Of a DNA stretch of 64,000 nucleotides, positions 7,373 through 17,468 are shown in pieces. A model generated the notes under the pieces. The model searched no databases, had not been told where the DNA came from, and was given only the letters and a program-made list of their open reading frames with translations. The DNA is from Halomonas sp. LBP4 (GTDB taxonomy: Bacteria; Pseudomonadota; Gammaproteobacteria; Pseudomonadales; Halomonadaceae), in the NCBI RefSeq assembly GCF_003202205.1, contig NZ_PDOG01000002.1:139148-203147 (forward strand), written 5' to 3'. A program made the position numbers and the translations under genes. Position 1 is the stretch's first letter, and each line of letters opens with the position of its first letter.

Positions 7373-9600
7373 GCCCTGGTGGCGTAGGCGTAGAGCAGCG
7401 TCTCCTGGGCGCTGATCGGGGCCTCGTCGTCGGGCTGCTGCTTCAGGTAGCTGCCGTCGGACTGCAGCAGCCAGCTCTGGCAGTTATCCACCAGGTAGGT
7501 CTCCAGGTCCTTGCGTACCCGGGCGGCGAGCTTCTTCTCCAGTAGCGGAAAGCCGACCTCCACCCGGTGGAACATGTTGCGTGCCATGAAGTCGGCGCTG
7601 GAGCACCAGGTCTCCGGCGTGCCGTCGTTGTGGAAGTGGAAGACCCGGGTGTGTTCGAGGAAGCGGCCGATGATCGAGCGCACCCGGATGGTCTCCGAGA
7701 TGCCGGGAATGCCCGGTCGCAGGCAGCACATGCCGCGGATGATCAGGTCGCACTCAACGCCGGCCCGTGAGGCGCGGTAGAGCGCCTGGATCAGCCTGGG
7801 CTCGGTCAGCGAGTTGCACTTGACGATCAGATGGGCGTGCCGGCCCCGGCGGGCATGCTCCGCCTCGCGCTCGATCATCGCCACCAGCCGCTCGTGGAGG
7901 GTGAAGGGGGCGTGCAGCAGGGTCTCGATCCGTCGGGTCCGCCCCATGCCCGAGAGCTGCTGGAAGACCCGGTGGACGTCCTCGCACAGCCCGGGGTGGG
8001 CGGTGAGCAGGCTGTAGTCGGTGTAGAGCCTGGCCGTCCTCGAGTGATAGTTGCCGGTGCCCAGATGGGCGTAGTGACGCAGCTTGCCGCGCTCGCGGCG
8101 CACGATATGCATCATCTTGGCGTGGGTCTTGTAGGCCATGACGCCGTAGATGACGATGGCGCCGGCTTCCTGCAGCCGCGAGGCCAGGGCCAGGTTGTCG
8201 GCCTCGTCGAAGCGCGCGCGCAGCTCGATCACCACCGTGACCTCCTTGCCGTTGCCGGCCGCCTCCACCAGCGCATTGACGATGGGCGAGTCGGAACCGG
8301 TACGGTAGAGGGTCTGCTTGATCGCCAGCACGTCGGCGTCGCGGGCCGCCTCGGCGAGCAGTTCCTCCACGGGGGCGAAGGACTGGAAGGGGTGGTGCAG
8401 CAGGATGTCGCCCTCGGCGATGGCAGCGAACCGGCTGACATCCTTCTTCAGGTTCCTGGGCAGGCCCGGCGTGAACGGCCGGTAGAAGAGCTCCGGCCGC
8501 TCCACCTCCCCGAGCACCGACATCATGCGCGTCAGGTTGACCGGGCCGTCGACCCGATAGAGGTCGCTCTCCTCGAGGGCGAACTGGCCGAGCAGGAAGC
8601 GCGCCAGCTCGTCGGGGCAGTTGGTGGCCACCTCCAGCCGCACCCCGCTGCCGTAGCGGCGTGCCAGGAGCTCACCGCGTAGCGCCGAGGCGAGGTCCGA
8701 GACCTCCTCCGGGTCCACCGAGAAGTCGGCATTGCGGGTCAGGCGGAACTGATAGCAGCCGCGTACCGTCATGCCGGGAAAGACCTCCCCGGCATGGGCA
8801 TGGATCATCGACGAGAGGAAGACGTACTCGCTGAAGCCCTCCTCGCAGAGTGCGGCGGGCAGGGCGATCACCCGGGGGAGCGAGCGCGGCGCCGGCAGGA
8901 TGGCCAGGCCGCCCTCGCGACCGAAGGCGTCCTTGCCCTCCAGCTCGACGATGAAGTTGAGGCTCTTGTTGACCAGCCGCGGGAAGGGGTGGGACGGATC
9001 CAGGCCGATGGGACTGACCACCGGCATGATCTCGGCGTCGAAGGTGTCGCGGACCCAGGCCCGCTGGGCGTCGGTCCATTCGTCGCGGCGCCGGAAGCGC
9101 AGCCGGTGGAGCGCCAGCGCGGGGAGCAGCTCATCGTTGAGAATCCGGTACTGGCGCGCCACCTGCTCATGGGCGATCCGGGAGATATCGGCGAGCACCG
9201 AGCGTGGCGAGCGCCCGTCGGCGCCGCTGGCATCGTCCCCCAGTGCCACCTGGTTCTTCAGCCCGGCCACGCGGATCTCGAAGAACTCGTCCAGGTTGGA
9301 GGAGAAGATCAGCAGGAACATCAGTCGGTTGAGCAGCGGATGGGCCTCGTCCAGCGCCTGCTCCAGCACCCGGATATTGAACTGCAGGTGCGACAGCTCG
9401 CGGTTGAAGTAGAGGCCCGGATCGGCGAGGTCGGCCTGCGGGTCGGGGATCGCCCTGGGCTTGATCCCGGTGCGGGTCTGGTTCAGCCGGGGGGCGGGCT
9501 GCTCGGCCGTCGTCTCACTGGCCGGGGGCTCGCCGGCCGGGGACTCGGACGGCGAGGCACCGGGGTGAGCCTGGGTGTCGGGACTGCGCGGGTCTTCCAT
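7369..9600 (-). CDS. ppk1: Polyphosphate kinase 1
   Basis: Reversible synthesis of inorganic polyphosphate from ATP at the inner membrane. The 743 residues include an unusual N-terminal extension of about 55 residues rich in Pro, Ala, Glu and Ser before the conserved start LYFNRELSHLQFN (about 63-75). Conserved regions are NLDEFFEIRVAGL, the histidine-containing block HLGTGNYHSRTARLYTDYSL in the catalytic C-terminal half, and the phospholipase-D-like second domain (KCNSLTEPRLIQALYRASRAG). Length and motifs identify PPK1 rather than PPK2. The gene converges on the DUF3087 gene with overlapping stops. hemB lies upstream on the same strand, 54 bp away, and may be cotranscribed. Confidence 0.97.
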   Translation of the reverse strand: MEDPRSPDTQAHPGASPSESPAGEPPASETTAEQPAPRLNQTRTGIKPRAIPDPQADLADPGLYFNRELSHLQFNIRVLEQALDEAHPLLNRLMFLLIFSSNLDEFFEIRVAGLKNQVALGDDASGADGRSPRSVLADISRIAHEQVARQYRILNDELLPALALHRLRFRRRDEWTDAQRAWVRDTFDAEIMPVVSPIGLDPSHPFPRLVNKSLNFIVELEGKDAFGREGGLAILPAPRSLPRVIALPAALCEEGFSEYVFLSSMIHAHAGEVFPGMTVRGCYQFRLTRNADFSVDPEEVSDLASALRGELLARRYGSGVRLEVATNCPDELARFLLGQFALEESDLYRVDGPVNLTRMMSVLGEVERPELFYRPFTPGLPRNLKKDVSRFAAIAEGDILLHHPFQSFAPVEELLAEAARDADVLAIKQTLYRTGSDSPIVNALVEAAGNGKEVTVVIELRARFDEADNLALASRLQEAGAIVIYGVMAYKTHAKMMHIVRRERGKLRHYAHLGTGNYHSRTARLYTDYSLLTAHPGLCEDVHRVFQQLSGMGRTRRIETLLHAPFTLHERLVAMIEREAEHARRGRHAHLIVKCNSLTEPRLIQALYRASRAGVECDLIIRGMCCLRPGIPGISETIRVRSIIGRFLEHTRVFHFHNDGTPETWCSSADFMARNMFHRVEVGFPLLEKKLAARVRKDLETYLVDNCQSWLLQSDGSYLKQQPDDEAPISAQETLLYAYATRA

Positions 9601-9654
9601 CCTGTCTCCTGGTGTCGATGGAAGGGCCCGCGCTGCCGCGACCGGGCCCCACCC

Positions 9655-10780
<1,126 letters not shown>

Positions 10781-10788
10781 GTCGTGCC

Positions 10789-10817
10789 TTGTCGCACCCC
10801 GGGCGACTCTCTAAAGT
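10789..10817 (+). promoter_or_regulatory. Candidate elbB promoter
   Basis: TTGTCG (10789-10794) and TAAAGT (10812-10817) are separated by 17 bp. The expected start is about 50 nt before the elbB ATG, which carries its own AAGGAG site. Confidence 0.35.
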
Positions 10818-10876
10818 GTTGGGTTCGGATTATCGGGTCTGCTCGTCGGCAGGCGCATACCTTCAAGGAGATAGGC

Positions 10877-11539
10877 ATGAGCAAACAGGTGGCGGTCATC
10901 CTCTCGGGCTGCGGCGTGTTCGATGGCTCGGAGATCCACGAGACCACCCTGACCCTGCTGCGCCTCGATCAGCTGGGCATCGGCTATCGCTGCTTCGCTC
11001 CCGACATCGCGCAGCACCACGTCATCGACCACCGCAGTGGCGAGGTGGCCGAGGGCGAATCGCGCAACGTGCTGGAGGAGTCGGCGCGACTGGCCCGGGG
11101 CGAGATCTCCCCGCTGGACGAGCTCGAGGCCGGTGACTTCGACGCCGCGATCCTGCCGGGGGGGTTCGGCGCCGCCAAGACCCTCTCGACCTTCGCCGCG
11201 GCCGGCGACGAGATGGAGGTGCTCGGCGAGCTGGCCGAGGTGCTTGCCGGCTTCCGCGAGGCGCGCAAGCCGATAGGCCTGATGTGCATCAGCCCGGTGC
11301 TGGTGCCGCGACTGCTGGGCCCCGGGATCGCCGTGACCATCGGTCACGACCCCAGTGTGGCCGGGGCGATCAGTGCCATGGGCGGGCTGCACCGCAGCTG
11401 CGGTGTCGAGGACATCGTGGTCGACTTCGAGAACCGGGTGATCACCACCCCGGCCTACATGCTGGCGACCCGCATCAGCGAGGCGGCCACCGGCATCTTC
11501 AAGCTGGTCGATCGCCTCGACGAGATGATGGACCTCTGA
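10877..11539 (+). CDS. elbB: Isoprenoid biosynthesis glyoxalase ElbB
   Basis: DJ-1/PfpI-superfamily protein of 220 residues, reported in E. coli to have glyoxalase activity and a link to isoprenoid synthesis. It starts MSKQVAVILSGCGVFDGSEIHE, typical of ElbB. The nucleophile-elbow cysteine is in GLMCISPVLVP (about 134-144), and the ILPGGFGAAKTLS block (about 91-103) is also family-specific. The ATG at 10877 is chosen because AAGGAG lies 6 nt upstream and the N terminus matches the family, although the frame is open much further back. It is transcribed alone and ends at a bidirectional terminator shared with tatC. Confidence 0.93.
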   Translation: MSKQVAVILSGCGVFDGSEIHETTLTLLRLDQLGIGYRCFAPDIAQHHVIDHRSGEVAEGESRNVLEESARLARGEISPLDELEAGDFDAAILPGGFGAAKTLSTFAAAGDEMEVLGELAEVLAGFREARKPIGLMCISPVLVPRLLGPGIAVTIGHDPSVAGAISAMGGLHRSCGVEDIVVDFENRVITTPAYMLATRISEAATGIFKLVDRLDEMMDL

Positions 11540-11584
11540 CCCGGGCTTCGCCCTGGAGCTGTAAGCCAATCCGGCTGCGCCGGG

Positions 11585-11681
11585 AGCTGTAAGCTATAAG
11601 CCGTCAGCTGTAAGTTAAACCTCCAGGGCATTGAGCCTTGGGGGTTTTCTTATGGCTTACAGCTTAAAGCTTATGGCTTAC
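11585..11681 (+). repeat. Inverted pair of heptanucleotide arrays between elbB and tatC
   Basis: Four 7-mers on the left (11585-11612: AGCTGTA, AGCTATA, AGCCGTC, AGCTGTA) and four on the right (11654-11681: GGCTTAC, AGCTTAA, AGCTTAT, GGCTTAC) are roughly inverted with respect to each other. They flank the terminator at 11620-11651. The right array runs into the tatC stop codon. Related arrays lie at 17426, 22042 and 43067. Confidence 0.75.
11620..11651. terminator. Bidirectional terminator between elbB and tatC
   Basis: CCTCCAGGGC (11620-11629) pairs with GCCTTGGGGG (11635-11644) over 10 bp with two G-T pairs, around a 5-nt loop. TTTTCTT follows on the plus strand. On the minus strand the same stem is followed by TTTAA, so it can serve both convergent genes. 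Confidence 0.7.
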
Positions 11682-12436
11682 AAGTCGTCGTCCGCGGCCT
11701 TGCGCCGGCGCACCAGGCGCCCGAACAGCAGCCCCACCTCGTAGAGCAGGTACATGGGCACCGCCAGCAGGCTCTGGGAGATCACGTCCGGCGGGGTGAG
11801 CAGCATGCCCACCACGAAGCAGCCGAGGATGACGTAGGGGCGCTTCTTCGACAGGCTCTCCACCGTGGTGGCCCCGGAGAGGATCAGCAGGAAGGTGGCG
11901 ATGGGGATCTCGAAGGCCACGCCGAAGGCGAAGAACAGCTTGAGCACGAAGTTGAGATACTGGTTGATGTCGGTCATCACCGCCACGTCCTCCGGCCCGG
12001 TCTGGGTGAAGAACTCGAACAGCAGCGGGAAGACCACGTAGTAGGCGAAGGCGGCACCGGCGTAGAAGAGCGCCACGCTGGAGGCCAGGATTGGCAGCGC
12101 CAGGGCCTTCTCGTTGTCGTAGAGGCCGGGGGCCACGAAGGCCCAGGCCTGGTGCAGCACGTAGGGAATGGCGATGAACACCGCCAGCACCAGGGTCAGC
12201 TTGAAGGGGGCCAGGAAGGGCGAGGCGACCTCGGTGGCGATCATCTGGGAACCTTCCGGCAGCAGCGCCATCAGCGGCTGGGCCACGAAGGTGTAGATGT
12301 CGTTGGCGAAGGCATAGAGCCCGAGGAAGATCACCAGGATCGCCACCACGGCGCGTATCAGGCGCGAGCGCAGCTCGATCAGGTGTTCGATCAGCGGGGC
12401 CTGGTTCTGCTCCTGGGAGTCGCCGGTCTTGCTCAT
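11678..12436 (-). CDS. tatC: Sec-independent protein translocase TatC
   Basis: Multi-span inner-membrane receptor for twin-arginine signal peptides. It has 252 residues with six expected membrane segments. The cytoplasmic N terminus has the conserved LIEHLIELRSRLIRAV (about 15-30). PFLAPFKLTLVLAVFIAIPYVLHQAWAFVAPGLY and TPPDVISQ are further family blocks. The start codon overlaps the tatB stop by 4 nt. It is the last gene of tatABC, and its stop codon lies in a heptanucleotide array. Confidence 0.98.
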   Translation of the reverse strand: MSKTGDSQEQNQAPLIEHLIELRSRLIRAVVAILVIFLGLYAFANDIYTFVAQPLMALLPEGSQMIATEVASPFLAPFKLTLVLAVFIAIPYVLHQAWAFVAPGLYDNEKALALPILASSVALFYAGAAFAYYVVFPLLFEFFTQTGPEDVAVMTDINQYLNFVLKLFFAFGVAFEIPIATFLLILSGATTVESLSKKRPYVILGCFVVGMLLTPPDVISQSLLAVPMYLLYEVGLLFGRLVRRRKAADDDL

Positions 12437-12876
12437 CGGGAAGTGGAGTCCTTGTCGGCAGCGTCGGCAGGTTCATCGGCGGGCGGATCGAGGCGTGCCC
12501 GGGCCAGGGCGTCGTCCAGGCGCTTCTCGGGCGGTTCGCTGGGCGCCTCGTCGCCCGCCTCCGGGCGCTCGGGCCCGGGAGCCCGACGCAGCTCGTCGGC
12601 CGCCTGGCCGGGCTCCGGCTCGGCGATGCTTTCCACATCGCGCTTGACCTGCTTGACGCTCTCGTCGAGCTTCTTCTGCTGCTCGTCGAGCTTCTGACGC
12701 AGTTCCTCGGCCTCGAGCTGGGCACTGATCTCGCGCTGCATGCCGGAGACGGTACGCTTGATCTTGCCGATCCACAGCCCCAGGGTGCGCGCGGCCTTGG
12801 GCAGGCGTTCCGGGCCCAGCACCAGCAGGCCCACCACGCCGATGATCAGCAGTTCGAGAAAGCCCATATCGAACAT
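12433..12876 (-). CDS. tatB: Sec-independent protein translocase TatB
   Basis: Partner of TatC in the substrate receptor complex. The 147-residue protein has a single N-terminal membrane helix (MFDMGFLELLIIGVVGLLVLGPERLP), where the Glu near position 8 and the GPERLP motif are typical of TatB. A long amphipathic and coiled-coil region with many Gln/Lys/Glu residues (about 45-85) follows, then a disordered Pro/Ala/Glu-rich tail. It lies between tatA (6-bp gap) and tatC (overlap). Confidence 0.97.
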   Translation of the reverse strand: MFDMGFLELLIIGVVGLLVLGPERLPKAARTLGLWIGKIKRTVSGMQREISAQLEAEELRQKLDEQQKKLDESVKQVKRDVESIAEPEPGQAADELRRAPGPERPEAGDEAPSEPPEKRLDDALARARLDPPADEPADAADKDSTSR

Positions 12877-12882
12877 GGCGGC

Positions 12883-13143
12883 TTACTTGCGCTCTTCCTG
12901 GTCCTCGACCTTCCGCTCGGCCTTGACGTCATAGGTGTCACCCTCGTCGTCATGGCTCACCTTGGCCTGGGGCTTGTCCGCTTCGTTCTCCTTGTCCTTC
13001 TCGTCCTCGTGCATGGCCTTCTTGAAGCCCTTCACGGCGCCACCCAGGTCGCCGCCGACATTGCGCAGCTTCTTGGTGCCGAAGATCAGGATGATGATGC
13101 CGAGTACGATCAGCAGCTGCCAGATACTGATACCACCTAACAT
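12883..13143 (-). CDS. tatA: Sec-independent protein translocase TatA
   Basis: Pore-forming subunit of the Tat exporter. It has 86 residues, with an N-terminal membrane helix ([24 protein letters not shown]), the FGTKKL hinge, an amphipathic helix ([15 protein letters not shown]), and a strongly acidic and lysine-rich tail. The tail contains many Asp/Glu residues, in keeping with a salt-tolerant organism, though that link is inference. It is first in tatABC, 54 bp downstream of hisE on the same strand. Confidence 0.97.
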   Translation of the reverse strand: MLGGISIWQLLIVLGIIILIFGTKKLRNVGGDLGGAVKGFKKAMHEDEKDKENEADKPQAKVSHDDEGDTYDVKAERKVEDQEERK

Positions 13144-13197
13144 AAGTCGTTCCTCTGGTTGGGGGCTACGGGAAGACCCCGGAATGGCCAGTTCGTT

Positions 13198-13533
13198 CTA
13201 TCGTTGCCTTGCGGCCTTCTCGTCGTGTCCGGAGACGCCGAAGCGGCGGGCCAGCTCGTCGAGCACCGCCCGGTGATCGAGATCCAGGTGTGCCAGCATC
13301 ACCAGGCTATGAAACCACAGGTCGGCCGTTTCGGCGATCAATGCTTGCCGCTCGGCGTCGCCGCCATGCTCGGCATCCTTGGCGGCCAGTAGGGTCTCGG
13401 TGGCTTCCTCGCCCACCTTCTCGAGTATCTTGTTCAGGCCCTTGTGATGCAAGGCGGCGACGTAGGAATCCTGCGGGTCTGCCTGGCGCCGTTGATCCAG
13501 GACAACCTGGAGGCGGTCGAGAATATCGCTCAT
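13198..13533 (-). CDS. hisE: Phosphoribosyl-ATP pyrophosphatase HisE
   Basis: Second step of histidine synthesis: hydrolysis of PR-ATP to PR-AMP. The 111 residues show the all-alpha NTP pyrophosphohydrolase metal motif [14 protein letters not shown] (about 38-51) and the second acidic block [13 protein letters not shown] (about 66-78). It lies upstream of tatABC as in pseudomonads. The partner gene hisI, normally just upstream in that arrangement, is absent. The space between ubiB and hisE is filled by a 215-bp palindromic element instead. Confidence 0.96.
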   Translation of the reverse strand: MSDILDRLQVVLDQRRQADPQDSYVAALHHKGLNKILEKVGEEATETLLAAKDAEHGGDAERQALIAETADLWFHSLVMLAHLDLDHRAVLDELARRFGVSGHDEKAARQR

Positions 13534-13563
13534 GGGGAAGGTTCCATTGCTGTGGGTGGACGT

Positions 13564-13778
13564 TAGGCATTGTCCGAAAACTGTCTGCGCTCGGCCATAC
13601 GGCGTTAAAAATCAGCTCAAAGTACTCATTTACACCCCGTAAACTCCGCTTTGGACTCGCGACATCCCTGTCGCTCGCTCTTCGAGCAGCGGAGCTGCCC
13701 AAATCGTCAATCCTGACGATTTGTCGCTGATTTTTGCCTGGTCTGACCATCGCTCGTCGACTTTTCAGACAGTGCCTA
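13564..13778. repeat. 215-bp palindromic element with terminal inverted repeats, at the ubiB 3' end
   Basis: Terminal repeats TAGGCATTGTCCGAAAA (13564-13580) and TTTTCAGACAGTGCCTA (13762-13778) are inverted copies, 15 of 17 matching. Internal perfect arms AAAAATCAGC (13607-13616) and GCTGATTTTT (13726-13735) lie inside. Within them are hairpins TTTAC-acccc-GTAAA, GCGACA-tccc-TGTCGC (13659-13674) and AAATCGTC/GACGATTT. No ORF is credible inside. The right end contains the ubiB stop codon (13776-13778). It resembles a non-coding palindromic mobile unit of MITE type; the class is not identified. Confidence 0.75.
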
Positions 13779-15401
13779 GTGCCAGGCCAGCAGCAGCACG
13801 CCGATGGCGGCGGCGGCCACCACCGGCCAGGGCTGTCCCGCGGCCCATTCGGTCAGCGGCTGCCAGGCCAGCGCCATGACCAGCAGCAGCAGCCCCAGCC
13901 GCAGGCGGCGACGGCTGCTGCCCTGGCGCTGCAACAGGCTGCGGATGCCGCTCATCGCCTCGGCCTGGCGGTGGCGCTGCCGGTGTTCGTGCTCGACGCG
14001 GCTCAGCGCCTGGTGGGCCAGCACCGGCAGTTCCGGTAGCTGGCGCGTCAGCTCCGGTGCCTGGCGCTTCAGCGAGTCCCAGAAGCCGCTGGCGCCGGCC
14101 CGCTCCTTCATCCACTGCTCGAGATAGGGCTTGGCGGTGCGCCACAGGTCCAGGTCCGGATAGAGCTGGCGCCCCAGCCCCTCGATATTGAGCAGGGTCT
14201 TCTGCAGCAGCACCAGCTGCGGCTGCACCTCCATGTTGAAGCGCCGGGCGGTCTTGAAGAGTCCCAGCAGCACCTGGCCGAAGGAGATGTCCTTGAGTGG
14301 CTTCTCGAGGATCGGCTCGCAGACGGTGCGGATCGCCGCGGCGAACTCGTTGGCCCGGGTATTCTCGCCGACCCAGCCCGATTCGATATGCAGCGCGGCC
14401 ACCTCGTAGTAGTCCTGGTGGAAGAAGGCCAGCAGGTTGCGCGCCAGGTAGTCCTGGTCCTCGCGGGTGAGGCTGCCGACGATGCCGCAGTCGATGGCGA
14501 TGTACTGCGGGTCATGGGGGCGCTCGAGGGCAACGAAGATATTGCCCGGGTGCATGTCGGCATGGAAGAAGTTGTCGCGGAACACCTGGGTGAAGAAGAT
14601 CTCCACGCCGCGCTCGGCGAGCTTCTTCAGGTCGGTGCCCTGGGCCACCAGGGCCGCGGTGTTGGCCACCGGCACCCCGTGGATGCGCTCCTGCACCATG
14701 ACCCGCCCGCGGGTCAGCTCCCAGTGGGTCGCCGGCACGAACAGCAGTGGCGAATCCTTGAAGTTGCGCTTGAGCTGGGAGGTGTTGGCGGCCTCCTTGG
14801 TCAGGTCGAGCTCGTCGAACAGGGTCGCCTCGTAGTCGCGTACCACCTCGACCGGGCGCAGTCGGCGCGCCTCCGGGATATGCTTGAGGACGCTCGCGAC
14901 GCGGTACATCAGTGCCATGTCCTGGCGCATCACCCGCTCGATGTCGGGGCGGATGATCTTGACCACCACGTCCTCGCCACTGTGCAGCCGCGCGGCGTGG
15001 ACCTGGGCGATGGAGGCCGAGGCGAGCGCCTCGGGCTCGAAGTGCGCGAAGGCTTCGTCGATGGACATGCCGAGCTCCTCTTCCACCCGGGCCCGGGCCT
15101 GGGCGCCGGGAAAGGGCGGCACCTGGTCCTGTAGCCGGCGCAGCTCGTCGGCGATGTCCTCGGGCAGCAGGTCGCGTCGGGTCGAGAGCACCTGGCCGAA
15201 CTTGACGAAGATCGGGCCCAGCGCCTCGAGGGCCAGGCGCAGGCGCTCGCTGCGCGAGCGCGGGCCGATCGGTACCAGGCGCAGCGGCGAGAGCGTGAAC
15301 AGGGTGCGCAGCCACCAGGGCAGCCGGTCCAGCGGCAGCAGGGTGTCCAGCCGGTAACGGGTGATCACCCAGAAGATGCGCAGCAGCCGCAGGCTCATCA
15401 T
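13776..15401 (-). CDS. ubiB: Ubiquinone biosynthesis kinase-like protein UbiB
   Basis: ABC1/ADCK-family atypical kinase/ATPase needed for ubiquinone synthesis, anchored to the inner membrane. It has 541 residues. The family signature [14 protein letters not shown] (about 66-79) is present, with the modified glycine-rich segment [13 protein letters not shown] (about 125-137), [11 protein letters not shown] (about 288-298) and the metal DCG motif (about 311). Two C-terminal hydrophobic segments end the protein. Its start overlaps ubiJ by 4 nt. The stop codon lies within the right terminal repeat of the 215-bp element, so the last residues could have been altered by its insertion. Confidence 0.97.
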   Translation of the reverse strand: MMSLRLLRIFWVITRYRLDTLLPLDRLPWWLRTLFTLSPLRLVPIGPRSRSERLRLALEALGPIFVKFGQVLSTRRDLLPEDIADELRRLQDQVPPFPGAQARARVEEELGMSIDEAFAHFEPEALASASIAQVHAARLHSGEDVVVKIIRPDIERVMRQDMALMYRVASVLKHIPEARRLRPVEVVRDYEATLFDELDLTKEAANTSQLKRNFKDSPLLFVPATHWELTRGRVMVQERIHGVPVANTAALVAQGTDLKKLAERGVEIFFTQVFRDNFFHADMHPGNIFVALERPHDPQYIAIDCGIVGSLTREDQDYLARNLLAFFHQDYYEVAALHIESGWVGENTRANEFAAAIRTVCEPILEKPLKDISFGQVLLGLFKTARRFNMEVQPQLVLLQKTLLNIEGLGRQLYPDLDLWRTAKPYLEQWMKERAGASGFWDSLKRQAPELTRQLPELPVLAHQALSRVEHEHRQRHRQAEAMSGIRSLLQRQGSSRRRLRLGLLLLVMALAWQPLTEWAAGQPWPVVAAAAIGVLLLAWH

Positions 15402-16024
15402 GGGCGGGTCCCCCCGTCGACCAGGCGGCGGTGCAGTCGGGCGAGGCGTGCCTCGAGGCGGTCGGTGGTGACCTCGAGCTCGGTGAGGTGGTCGCGCAGC
15501 ACGGCGAGCTGGTGACGCCCGGGCAGCAGTCGCGCCTCCTCGAAGACATACTCGGCGAGGTCGGCGCGGAGCTCGTCGCGGGTGCGCAGGCCCCAGCGGG
15601 TGACCCCGCGCAGCCCCTCGGCGAGGCTGTGGGCGGGCATGTCGCCGAGCCAGCGGGCCAGCTCGCCCTCCCAGTCCAGGTCGAGGTCGAGCAGCAGGTC
15701 GCGGGTCGCCTCGAGCAGGTGGATGCGCCCACGCACCGCGAGCTTGCCCTGGAACATCAGCCGCTCGATGGACGCACCGCCGAGCAGCTCGCCGGCGGTC
15801 TCGGCATCGAGCTCGACGACGGCGTCGTAGTCCGCTTCGGTGGCGTCGTCCGGGCGCAGCAGGTCGAGGCCATGGGCATGGAAATGGATGGCCAGCGCCA
15901 GGCTGGGGCGCTCGAGCCGCAGCAGGATGCGGTGGCCGGCGAGGCGTGCCAGCCTGCCGGGGGCGGCCGGGTCGCGGGCGAGCAGGGCGTTCAGGGTGCG
16001 CTCGAGGCAGGCCAGTATCAGCAT
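15398..16024 (-). CDS. ubiJ: Ubiquinone biosynthesis accessory factor UbiJ
   Basis: SCP2-like lipid-binding protein that, with UbiK, organises the ubiquinone synthesis complex. It has 208 residues. The SCP2 part spans about 15-110 ([21 protein letters not shown] through [23 protein letters not shown]), followed by helices with a predicted coiled coil at the C terminus ([22 protein letters not shown]). It lies between ubiE and ubiB with 1-nt and 4-nt overlaps, the standard ubiE-ubiJ-ubiB order. Confidence 0.95.
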   Translation of the reverse strand: MLILACLERTLNALLARDPAAPGRLARLAGHRILLRLERPSLALAIHFHAHGLDLLRPDDATEADYDAVVELDAETAGELLGGASIERLMFQGKLAVRGRIHLLEATRDLLLDLDLDWEGELARWLGDMPAHSLAEGLRGVTRWGLRTRDELRADLAEYVFEEARLLPGRHQLAVLRDHLTELEVTTDRLEARLARLHRRLVDGGTRP

Positions 16025-16779
16025 TATAACTTGATGCCGCGGTGCAGGGCGACGATGCCGCCGGTGAGGTTGGTGTACTCGACGCGCTCCAGGCCGGCGG
16101 CTTCCATCATGCCCTTGAGGGTCTCCTGGTCGGGGTGCATGCGGATCGACTCAGCCAGGTAGCGGTAGCTGTCGCCGTCGCTTGCCACCAGCTCGCCCAT
16201 CTTCGGCAGCAGGCGGAAGGAGTACTCGTCGTAGGCGCGGTTGAGCAGGGCGCTGCGGGGCTTGGAGAACTCCAGCACCAGCAGCCGGCCGCCGGGCTTG
16301 AGCACCCGGGCCATGGAGCGCAGGGCGGCGTCCTTGTCGGTGACGTTGCGCAGGCCGAAGGCGATGGTGATGCAGTCGAAGGTGTTGTCGGGGAAGGGCA
16401 GGGTCTCGGCGTTGGCCTGGACATACTCGACGTTGCCGCCGACCCCGTGGTCGAGCAGCTTGTCGCGGCCGACCCTGAGCATGGATTCGTTGATGTCGGC
16501 CAGCACGACCCGGCCGCGGGGACCCACCAGGCGCGAGAACTTCAGCGTCAGGTCGCCGGTGCCGCCGGCGATGTCGAGCACGCTGTGGCCGGGGCGCACG
16601 CCGGCGCGCTCGATGGTCAGGCGCTTCCACAGGCGGTGGATGCCCAGCGACATCAGGTCGTTCATCACGTCGTAGCGGGCCGCCACCGAGTGGAAGACGT
16701 CGGCCACGCGGGAGGCCTTCTCCTCGACCGGGACTTCCTGATAGCCGAAGTGCGTGGTGCGCTTGTCGCTGGGGCTCAT
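16024..16779 (-). CDS. ubiE: Ubiquinone/menaquinone C-methyltransferase UbiE
   Basis: SAM-dependent methyltransferase that adds a ring methyl group in ubiquinone synthesis. It has 251 residues. The family signature [26 protein letters not shown] is at about 28-53, SAM-binding motif I is [16 protein letters not shown] (about 69-84), and the second signature [30 protein letters not shown] is at about 138-167. It is first of the overlapping ubiE-ubiJ-ubiB set and lies about 100 bp downstream of the DUF971 gene. Confidence 0.98.
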   Translation of the reverse strand: MSPSDKRTTHFGYQEVPVEEKASRVADVFHSVAARYDVMNDLMSLGIHRLWKRLTIERAGVRPGHSVLDIAGGTGDLTLKFSRLVGPRGRVVLADINESMLRVGRDKLLDHGVGGNVEYVQANAETLPFPDNTFDCITIAFGLRNVTDKDAALRSMARVLKPGGRLLVLEFSKPRSALLNRAYDEYSFRLLPKMGELVASDGDSYRYLAESIRMHPDQETLKGMMEAAGLERVEYTNLTGGIVALHRGIKL

Positions 16780-16881
16780 GCCGTGGGGCTCCCGAATCGC
16801 TGCGGTTGTCGACAGGCCAGCCGGCCTCGAATGCGCGATATTGTAGCCTCAGGCGGCCGCCGCTGTCTTGACGCCGGTCCT

Positions 16882-17265
16882 TTACAACTGCTTGATCTCT
16901 ATTCCAAGCGGCTCGCGGCTGGCGCCGGCCTCCTCCAGCCGCCGCAGGTAGTCGGCCCAGTTGGCCTCCCGGTCACGGATCAGCGCATGGAGGTAGTCCC
17001 AGCTGTAGAGGCCACTGTCGTGGCCGTCATCGAAGTGCAGCTTGAGCGCGTAGCGCCCGGCCTGGGTGATGTTCTTCAGGCCGACGTGCTTCTTGCCCAC
17101 CTGCAGGGTGGCGGTGTCGCCGCCGTGGCCGCGCACCTCGGCGGAGGGGGAGAAGACCCGCAGGTACTCCACCGACAGCCGGTAGCTCTCGCCGCCCTCG
17201 TAGGTGAGCTCGAGCTCGCGGTCCTTCTTGTGGTAATGCACGCGGGTCGGGATAGGGGCTGTCAT
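16882..17265 (-). CDS. DUF971 / GBBH-like N-terminal domain protein
   Basis: A 127-residue protein consisting of a single domain related to the N-terminal domain of gamma-butyrobetaine hydroxylase (DUF971). Recognisable blocks are LELTYEGGESYRLSVEYLRVFSPSAEV and the closing GHDSGLYSWDYLHALIRDREANW. Related proteins lie next to hslVU in pseudomonads, and that neighbourhood is conserved here. Biochemical role is unknown. An Fe-S or metal-related role has been discussed for the domain, but nothing in this sequence proves it. Confidence 0.88.
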   Translation of the reverse strand: MTAPIPTRVHYHKKDRELELTYEGGESYRLSVEYLRVFSPSAEVRGHGGDTATLQVGKKHVGLKNITQAGRYALKLHFDDGHDSGLYSWDYLHALIRDREANWADYLRRLEEAGASREPLGIEIKQL

Positions 17266-17306
17266 GATATGGCTTCCGGTTCGGGCGTTGGGGGCGCGCG
17301 GCTACC

Positions 17307-17401
17307 CCGGCGACAGGCCTTTGCGGAGGCGCTGTGAACCCCTCCCTGGGCGCTACTTTTTCCATCCCTGGAAAAAGACCTCCGCTACGACCTGTCCCCG
17401 G
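17307..17401 (+). repeat. Palindromic intergenic repeat, copy 3 (95 bp)
   Basis: Same family as 1609-1703. Outer arms begin CCGGCGACAGGCC and end CCTGTCCCCGG. Inner arms are GCGGAGG and CCTCCGC, differing from copy 1 (GAGGGGG/CCCCCTC) but still fully paired. The central hairpin is TTTTTCCA-tccc-TGGAAAAA. It lies between the DUF971 gene and hslU. Confidence 0.85.
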
Positions 17402-17425
17402 CGCCGCGCAGCCCGTTGCCCTTTC

Positions 17426-17467
17426 AGCTTAAGGCTTACGGCTCGAGGCTTCGAGCTTACGGCTGGG
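17426..17467 (+). repeat. Heptanucleotide array after hslU
   Basis: Six 7-mers in register: AGCTTAA, GGCTTAC, GGCTCGA, GGCTTCG, AGCTTAC, GGCTGGG. The array ends directly against the hslU stop codon (17469-17471). It belongs with the arrays after tatC, priA and gltD. Confidence 0.7.
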
Positions 17468-17468
17468 G

